64,000 nt of DNA from Rotaria sordida (lineage: Eukaryota > Rotifera > Eurotatoria > Philodinida > Philodinidae), in the NCBI GenBank assembly GCA_905250125.1, contig CAJNOL010000334.1:1-64000 (forward strand), in the 5' to 3' direction. How positions within the stretch are numbered: the stretch's first letter is position 1; each line of letters opens with the position of its first letter. This document shows positions 56,369-64,000 of the stretch, one piece after another. Below the pieces are notes generated by a model. It ran no database searches. It was not told the DNA's origin and worked only from the letters and a program-made list of their open reading frames with translations. The position numbers and the translations under genes were made by a program.

Positions 56369-58991
56369 TTATTTTATCATTCAAATTTAATTACTTGTCG
56401 ATGATTAATATTTATGTTGTTATCGTCTACATTATCAGATATTTTTGTAACCAATGGAGTATTAATCATATGTGTTAAAACAAGAATTCGATTGACACCA
56501 ACAGCTGCTGATAGTTGCATAGCATGAAGGCGAGGAATTATTTTATTATACCTAAAATAGAAATCTATTAGATTGAAAACAAATCAATAGAAAGATATAT
56601 ATATATATATATACCAATAATCTTTCCATTGTTCATTATCAAATAAAGTTTCAACCAATGGATCAATTAAAAATAAATGACTAATATCACTAAAAACAAC
56701 ATTTTATATTTTTTTCTTATATTCAAGAATGCAAAAATTGATCTGATAGAATGATTTATTATAAGTACATTTCATTATTCTCAATATTAAATGATTAAGA
56801 AAATGGATCTTAAGAATGCACCAATTCCAATTCTTGGACTTGATCGGAATTGGGGTGATTGGTGTGGGTGTGAGTGAGAATTTTTGTGTACCATCACTCA
56901 CATTAGACCTGTGGCAACTCCCGTTTCTATGAACTTATTCATTTTCGAGAATTGGATCCTTCTTAGACCTGCATCCATTGAAGCTTACAAATTTAGGTGA
57001 GCTGCTACAGATGGAATCGATTCATGGTTTTTTTGGAACCGAACCAATTCCATCTCTGTGAACTGCTCAAAAGAACTTTTGAAAGAGATCTAAGGCTATG
57101 TGAGGCATTTGATTGAGTGATTTTAAAATGTTCTATAGAAATTCTTACAGCTGGAAATGTTTTGGCGTATTTTTAGTGAAAATTTAATCTCAGACTCATC
57201 TGGACTAAAAAATGATATATAGCAATAAATTATAGTGGTGTCATACGCTCGACCATGCGTTTCTCAAAAATAATGACACAAACTTCAAGTCAGTTATTTC
57301 TAAAATAATCACACGGCTGTCCTTATGAATCTAATATAATTTATTTCTATATATTATTTTGTAGCCTAGGCTATCCTAGATTAGATGCCATTAAAAGTAG
57401 ATCGAAACATTTTAGTTGTAAAAAGTTTCATAGAGCTCTTTAAATGAGTCGTTCAACCCTGAATAGATCAGTTCCTTTCAAAAGAACTGTTGGAACAGTT
57501 CTCAAAATTGAAATTAATTAGATTTCAATAGGTTTGTCTGCTTATCCGGATCTGTGAAATGAATTTCATTTAATTAGCTTCGACCTCTTTTAGGCTAAAT
57601 CAGTACAAAATGTAATTAAATCGGATTCATTTCACAGATCCGGATAAGCAGACAAATCTATTGAAACTCAAAAAAAAAACATCAAATTTCTCATACAGTC
57701 ACGGACGAATAGTAAGATTTACTTGCACACTTTTGAACAAATTACTTCACCAAAAGACTGCGCATATGTTACATCTCTTTTACAAGTATCACGTAGTATA
57801 TGTAATATAAATGTGAGTGACCAGATACAAAGAAAAAATAAAAAAAAAAATTTATGTTTCCTTACTTTTGAACTACCCTGTGTTGGCATAAATCAATAAT
57901 CTGATTCCATTATTTTTCAAGAGAAAAACCAGAATGAGAATTAGTGCATCCCTAATCAATCTCATTCTATAGATAGAAAGTGTTTGAATCAACACATATA
58001 ACTTATATTTATAATGGTTTTCTACTTCGCAATTCATCCTACTCATATACATCTTGATAAATGACAATTATTATCTTTATCTCATTGCAGTATACAAATC
58101 GCAAGAAAACATAAATATTTTAATTTCATTGAATAGTCAACTTACAATTCATACATTTGAGCATAAAAACGAGTTACAATAGCACCAAGATCAGCACCAA
58201 CTAAAATAAATGGTTTTGGTTGTTGACTTGTTACACTTACAAGACGATTGAGATCTTCAGACATTCTAAAAAGAAAAATAATTAGATAATCTTCTTTGAA
58301 ATTTTCGTCGAGAATATCAAACTTTACTTTTCTACGGTGAAATCCATACCACGATGTTTCATTGGTTTATCTTCTTTCTCATTTGATTCTATATTGAAAA
58401 GTACAATAGTTGATTTTTTTTCTTCGTAGATTTCCAAATCTTACTTTGTTTAAATGTCAAACTTAATGGTGGATCACTCATACCTAATCCAGCTCGATCA
58501 TAGATACATACCTAAAGAGAATTTATTACAACCAGAAAAAAAAATGACATATTTACCGTTGTTGTCTTCTTAAGATTTTCTTGAAGAGGAAGCCAAATAT
58601 CCGAATTCATACCAGTTGGAGCATCAAAAATAACTATGACAAACAAAAATTTGTTGTTTGTTATTTTTTAAATATCTTCAAAGATACACACCCGTTGGTG
58701 AACCGTGTCCTCGACAACGTAAAAATAATTTTTGACCATGACCAATATCATATGGTAAACCTAAAACAATCAATTGAAAAAAGATATATTGAACATTGAT
58801 TATCTACCGTGTTGTCCTAGTAAAGGTGCTTCACGTTTCAATGATGCATAATTAATCAATGGTGGCACAATAATAATAAACAGTAGTAATTGAATTAATC
58901 TCCATAATGTACGAATACATGTTTTCCATAAATTTTTTAATGCAATAGAAACCATTGATGAATCTATATTAATAAAAATAGATTTATTCAT
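55845..58991 (-). CDS. Membrane-anchored alpha/beta-hydrolase-fold protein with altered catalytic residues
   Basis: Eleven exons: 58991-58808, 58760-58692, 58633-58557, 58511-58445, 58388-58328, 58265-58146, 56689-56615, 56551-56395, 56316-56234, 56165-56069, 56015-55845. They sum to 1161 bases, 386 aa. The N-terminus has one membrane segment (LIQLLLFIIIVPPLINYA). The fold is shown by PYDIGHGQKLFLRCRGHGSP, VIFDAPTGMNSDIWLPLQ, VCIYDRAGLGMSDPP, PFILVGADLGAIVTRFYAQM and HLFLIDPLVE. In bacterial and animal relatives the elbow is GHSxGG with Ser as nucleophile. Here it is GADLGA, placing Asp in that position. Near the C-terminus the usual His before a Pro-Glu motif is Lys (SNDKYFIFNKPDLL). An esterase triad is therefore absent. 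Either it uses an Asp nucleophile, as epoxide hydrolases and dehalogenases do, or it is a non-enzymatic fold. Substrate is unknown. Intron 6 (1.46 kb) holds inverted repeat H. Confidence 0.8.
56337..56364. repeat. TAAA microsatellite
   Basis: About seven AATA units, in an intron of the hydrolase gene. Confidence 0.9.
57527..57668. repeat. Foldback-like inverted repeat H, near-perfect short palindrome
   Basis: TTTCAATAGGTTTGTCTGCTTATCCGGATCTGTGAAATGAAT is followed after about 60 bases by its almost exact complement ending GGATAAGCAGACAAATCTATTGAAA. The arms are the best matched of all inverted repeats in the window, so this is probably the most recent insertion. It lies in intron 6 of the hydrolase gene. 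Confidence 0.9.
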
Positions 58992-59876
58992 TTTAATATG
59001 CAAATTCTTTTTTTGTTTTCTCCTTAATTTATTTAAAGATAATAATCATTGCTAGGACAAAAAAAAATAAAGCTTTAAGATTTTTATCATAGAATTATCT
59101 AACATATATCTATAATCGAATATAATCATTATTTCTGATTGATACAGTGTCATGTATCAGTAGATTTAATTTCAATAAAAAATAAAATATATTTTGATTT
59201 TTCTAATTATGATACTTAAAATATTCTTGATTTTTATATCATATATTTAAGTATTGTCATTATCAATAAATCAGATGTCTTATTGAATGTTTCAAAGTTT
59301 TGCTTTTTCAATAAATGATCATTCTGCTTCTTTTATATAATATGTTCAATACTAGAATTGTTCAATTTCATTTTATGTCACGTATCAATATATAATATAA
59401 ATTTAATATTAGAACATTGTAATTCGTAGATACATTGTTAGGTGTTTTATTTTTTATATTAGTCTGAGTATTCATCATTATATATCTAAAGATAAGATAA
59501 CCAACTTGAAATAGAAGATTGAACTAATGATTGTCCTTCATTCACTTAAACTTTTACTCATAAAATAAACAAAAGAAAAGCAAAAAAACAATGTATGTAT
59601 GTATTTGTATATATATATCTGTCTGACATTATCTTATAAATAGCAGACAAAAACAAAAGAGAAAAAGTTATACGTCATAAAATGAGAAAATATGACAATA
59701 TTATACAAGGTAAATGTTTGTTTTTATATACATACAATGCGTCACAGTAAGAATAAATACAAAATGAACGCAATCAAATCAATGGTGTACATATGCGTAC
59801 ACTCCCAAATCGAACAACAACAACAAAAAAAAGGTAAAACTCAGAAGATATAAAAGAAAAACACAAAATTTTAGTT
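58992..59876. other. Intergenic region, HMGB 3' end to hydrolase start
   Basis: About 885 bases of AT-rich sequence containing the hydrolase promoter and HMGB 3' UTR. No gene or clear motif is visible. Confidence 0.55.
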
Positions 59877-62325
59877 TTATTCTTCATCCTCAGATTCAGT
59901 ATTGTTATCATCACAATTGTCATCGTCATCATGTCGTTGTTCGAGATGATTCGTATTAACTGATGCTAATGTTTGATAAGTCTAGAGAAAGAAAAAAAAT
60001 TTTTTTTTTTGTTTTTAATATTCTAAAACTTTTTCAATTTTTCTACCCGGTGTTGAATATGCTGCTGTTGTTGTTGTAAAGCTTGAAATTGTTGCATTTG
60101 AACCTGAAAATAGATAATTATTTACATGAATGATAATATCTGACAAAATAAACACATATGTAGACATGAAAGGACAACATTGAAATTCGATACTCACTAA
60201 TATATCCTTGATTAGAGAAATAGTATAAGAAAATTTGAATTTTTTTTTTCTGTTTATCATAATTTTTTTTCTATCTTTTTTTTTTGGAATATTATGTACA
60301 CACAAAACAAGAACAACAAACAAAAAATAATTGACAACAAAATCGTTTCGAAATAAATTAAAAAAAAAGAAAAGAAAAGAAAAGAAAAGAACAAAAACCG
60401 GAAGAAAAAAACAAATGCCGATGTTGCTATATTCATTAATTATCGTTCACAGCTTTATCTAGAAGTTGATCTTATATACATATACACAAAGTTTCTTATC
60501 AGGTGTATAAGGGAAAAACAAACCAAAACGAAAGAGATTCATCATTTACATAAGTGAATGGTAACAACAAACAAAACTTCATGTGTATGTTTTTTTATGT
60601 ATACTCAGAATGGAACAGAAATAAAGTATATATACATATATATATATATATGTTGTTTTTTTATGTGTGTGGACACTACTTCTACTGTTCACTAATATCC
60701 TACATTGTTATGTGGCATTTGTAATGAATAACCATTATAATGAGGAAAAAGCGATGATGTTAAGCCATTATCTTGAAAATTATTCATTTGACCGAAAGTC
60801 TAAAACAAAAGAAAGATAAAAATATAAAAATAAAATCAATCGATTATTTTTGTTACTATTTACTTGGGGTTGAAAAGATTGCATGGGATTAAAAGATGGT
60901 AATTGATACGATGGAGAAGAGTACTGTTGTTGTTGTTGTTGTTGTTGCTAAATATAAGATAAAATTTAAATTGAAAAAAAATGAACAATAAAAAAATATA
61001 TATATGATAAAAATTTACATCTTGATGTATTCTGACTTGTTGTTCGGAGTGATGTTGTTGTGTTATTGTTTGAGGTGATGAGTTTGATTTCAAAGCTTTT
61101 TTATTTGCTAATTTAAATTCATTCATTTCCTAATAATCAAAAAAAAAAGGAAAAACAATTACTCAATGACATAAACAATCAATCAATCTTAACTAACTTT
61201 TTCATATCTTTCTTTATCTCTTTGTGCTGCTTCTTCATAGATTAGTTTTCCATCCGGTCCTGTATGATTCCATCGATCACCTAATTCTTTAGCTATTTCA
61301 CCAACAGATAAACTTGAATTTAATGCTTTTAATTTTGGTCGTTCTTCTTTACAATAATGAAAAAATGCTGATCTAAATAAAGAACAAAAATTAATAAATT
61401 ATATTTAATTTATTGAAAATAATTTTTCTTTTTGTTTTTACAATGGTCGTTTTGGTGCAAGTGGATCTTTTTTCTTTTTTTTTGTACGTTTTTCACCAGG
61501 TTGATAGACAGCCATTTCACGTTCAAATCGTTGTTTATCAACTTCAGCTTGTGCAGCAAATTTTACTTTATCACTTTCTGTCATTGTCTAAAATGTAAAT
61601 GACAGAATCAAACAATTGAATAAAGAACATAAACTATTCGAATAAAATTATTTGCTTAATCTGATATTATTTTTTGTCTGTCCTTCATCAAAAGAGTACA
61701 AAAATAGTCAATAATTTGAATTTATTCTGATAGATCAAATAAAAACATTAGTTTAGAAGATCAGGGATGTAACTAGAAAGTTTAAATATTCTTTTTTTCT
61801 TTATTCTTTTATCAACGAAAAATTATCGAAAAAAAAAATAATTAGAAAAAAAATTATATTGATGAATTTGCTTTTATAAGAATTGCTGACTAAATAGTTA
61901 TATACGATAATTTAGAATTGTTTCTTACTTTCCATTTTTCAGCACATTTTTTTGAAAATTCACTAAAATTAGCATTTTCATTTGGACATGCTTTTCGATG
62001 TTCATCTCGACATTTTTGGACAAAAAATGTATATGCACTCATTCGACCTTTTGGTTTATGCATTTCTTTTGGTTGTTGATGTTGTTCACGATTTTGTGTT
62101 TGTGTTGATGGAATCATATGATGCATTTGTTGTGGTGGTACTTGTTGTTGTATCAATTGTGATTGATGTTGTTGTTGTTGATGATAGCTAAAATTAAAAG
62201 ATTTTTCAATAATACATATAAATCTTTTCTTTTTCTACATACTACATTGGTATTTGTGGTGTTTGTTGTTGTTGTTGTTGTTGTTGTGGTACTGTCATTG
62301 ATTGATAATATAATGTAGAAGTCAT
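59877..62325 (-). CDS. HMGB/Dsp1-like protein with two HMG boxes and acidic tail
   Basis: Nine exons: 62325-62243, 62187-61929, 61587-61442, 61372-61198, 61129-61019, 60947-60864, 60799-60704, 60103-60047, 59981-59877. They sum to 1116 bases, 371 aa. It is a chromatin protein that bends DNA. A Gln-rich N-terminus leads into HMG box A ([40 protein letters not shown]). A basic linker [16 protein letters not shown] precedes box B ([34 protein letters not shown]). The Gln-rich C-terminal part ends in an acidic tail, RHDDDDD then NTESEDEE. This Gln-rich-plus-two-boxes-plus-acidic-tail order matches insect Dsp1 more than vertebrate HMGB1. Failure to use the weak donor after exon 7 (GTAGGA at 60703) reads on to a stop at 60692, giving a form without the acidic tail. 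The exon 8 donor is GTAGAA. Confidence 0.9.
60365..60390. repeat. AAAAG microsatellite
   Basis: About five GAAAA units, in the HMGB intron between exons 7 and 8. Confidence 0.9.
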
Positions 62326-64000
62326 TTTTTAAAGATATAAATAACACTAATTTACATGGAGACTTAATTGATCTGTAATCGAAGAAGTTTTTTTTAATAT
62401 TTATCACTAATATCATTCTTATTCTCAATGGTACTATATATATATGAAAAAAAGTTTTTCGAAGACTGAATAGATTTTTTTTTATCGTCTTCTTTTTCGT
62501 GTGTACATGTGGCAATGATGATGATGATGAGGCATACGCTACACATGTGTATTATAGAAGAAAAAAAATATACCAGACAACACGCGCAGACCTATATGTA
62601 TGTATTAAAAAAAAAGCATAAATTTGATAGAAAAAGAAAAAAAACCGGCATCTTGAGTGATGGCATAGTAATGTATGTAAACGAAAGGTCTCCTTCATTC
62701 TTTTTTTTTCTGCCTGTCTTTTTCTAATCGCTCTTCTTTCTCTCTGCGTTAGCTTCGACTACATCAATGTATATAATTATTTCTTGTTTCGTTCGTAAAA
62801 GCAAGAGGAGAAGAGAGGGGGAAAAAGGGAGATTGTTCTGTTCCTAGCAATCGGAGAATATGCCCTCTTTTTCCTTCTTTTTTTTTCTTTTTTTTTGGCT
62901 CGTTTGAGAACAGAACAGAAAAAGAAAAAAAAAACTCAATTAATCGAGGGCATATATAAGTTTGAAAAGTTTGCCGGACATGTTCGCCAAGGGTCAAGTA
63001 AAGAGAAAGAGAGAAAGAAAGCGAGAAAGAACGAAGAATAAATAAATGTGAATGACCATGATGATTTATCGCCTATTGATTTCGGGTCAACTATGAAAAT
63101 AGTTTTTTTTTTTAAATATTTCTTTTCGAATGAAAAAAGAAAAGAAATTTAACAACGAATGACAATAATAATGATAAACAATGACAATCGATTGTCAACT
63201 GTAATTCTTTTTTTGTATTTTCTTAGCATTCTAATAAAATGAATAAATGTCATTAATAACTAGAAAGGTTATGTGAAATGTAAACAATGGAAAAATCAGA
63301 AGCAGAGGCAAACGAGTATATATTGATATATCATATATATGTATTTTTTTTTTTTTTTGTTGGCCCAACTGATAATGACAGCTACTTGACAAATCATTAT
63401 CGAGTCTTTCATCATACGTGTGTTCGCTCATTCAAAATCAATTAGTAAAAGACAATTTATATGCGAACCTCATACATTCAAGTGTTCGACACGAGCAATT
63501 ATGCATCGACAAAAGAATGTCAAGTGATTCGATGAACAGATAGATAAAAAAAAAAGAACAAGACACAACACAATTCTCAATCTTGATAACAGAGAAAAAT
63601 ACACAAGTTTTTATTCGATCAATATTTACATAAATTGAAAATATTATTGTTCAAAAAATAATATGAAAAAATTTCGAAAATCAAAAGTAAAAAATTCATT
63701 ATTTTCTTTTTATTCTCTATTATATCATTGATCAAATGGCATCACCAATCAAATACAAAACAGAATGCATAGTGATGATAGTAATCATAATTTTTATTCA
63801 ATGATTTCATAAATTGATTAGTTCTAACTTTTTTTTTTCTGTTCTCTTTAAAAATCAAAATAAATAACATACATAAAAAATAAAAGGATTTTTTTTCTAG
63901 TTCAACAAAAAAAAAAAGTACTTGTTAGTAATAACAGCAATACATTCTATGAATTGAAAAACATTATTATAATTTTTCATACATTTTTTGTGTAATGATG
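62326..64000. other. Upstream region of the HMGB gene to the window end
   Basis: About 1.7 kb of AT-rich sequence with poly-A/T tracts and GA-rich stretches around 63000. It should contain the HMGB promoter and 5' UTR. Open frames at 62509-62727, 62764-62997 and 63231-63431 are low complexity and not convincing. No gene was seen. Confidence 0.55.

Noticed and set aside
62764..62997. 77-codon minus-strand frame upstream of the HMGB gene
   Set aside because: Composed mainly of Lys, Phe and Ser from GA- and T-rich sequence; no in-phase splice to the HMGB first exon.

Overview
This is AT-rich nuclear DNA from a small-genome invertebrate animal. Every gene has canonical GT-AG introns. Most introns are only 50-60 bases, and a few exceed 1 kb. 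The gene set is animal-specific: Go alpha, Neuralized, Vilse/ARHGAP39, MAP3K4, KATNAL2 and an HMGB/Dsp1 protein. Coding regions are rich in CAA and AAT runs. A rotifer would fit the AT richness, tiny introns and KRBA2-like integrase, but the species is an inference I cannot prove from this window.

Layout. The first exons of a CCT2 chaperonin gene run off the left edge (minus, 1-209). They are divergent from a 15-exon KATNAL2 katanin-like ATPase gene (plus, 463-9919). A three-exon integrase-derived gene lies antisense inside KATNAL2 intron 9 (5745-7504). Next comes a compact minus-strand cluster; in transcription order it is a KIAA0930 homolog (28741-31424), a pentatricopeptide-repeat protein (26057-28435), a type I arginine methyltransferase (23041-25949) and MAP3K4 (11463-22864). 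Divergent from it is Go alpha (plus, 31881-33428). PSMG4 (36102-36536) and ARHGAP39 (38294-47339) follow on minus, then Neuralized (48846-51737) on plus. An alpha/beta-hydrolase-fold membrane protein (55845-58991) and a two-box HMG protein (59877-62325) follow on minus. The gaps are low-complexity, mostly poly-A/T, DNA.

Exon structures were derived by hand from splice sites, reading-frame phase and family homology. For all complete genes the exon lengths sum to a multiple of three with no internal stop, so the models are internally consistent. Functions are signalling (Go, MAP3K4, ARHGAP39, Neuralized), cytoskeleton and proteostasis (KATNAL2, CCT2, PSMG4), and chromatin or RNA (PRMT, HMGB, PPR). 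They are not one pathway.

Most notable are four genes with altered catalytic motifs: the nested integrase (second and third acidic positions lost), the MAP3K4 kinase domain (degenerate glycine loop, DFG to DVN), the hydrolase (Ser to Asp, His to Lys) and the Neuralized RING (last Cys to Asp). There is also a set of eight imperfect long inverted repeats (foldback or MITE-like), seven of them inside large introns. No bacterial operon, CRISPR array, rRNA or tRNA gene was found.
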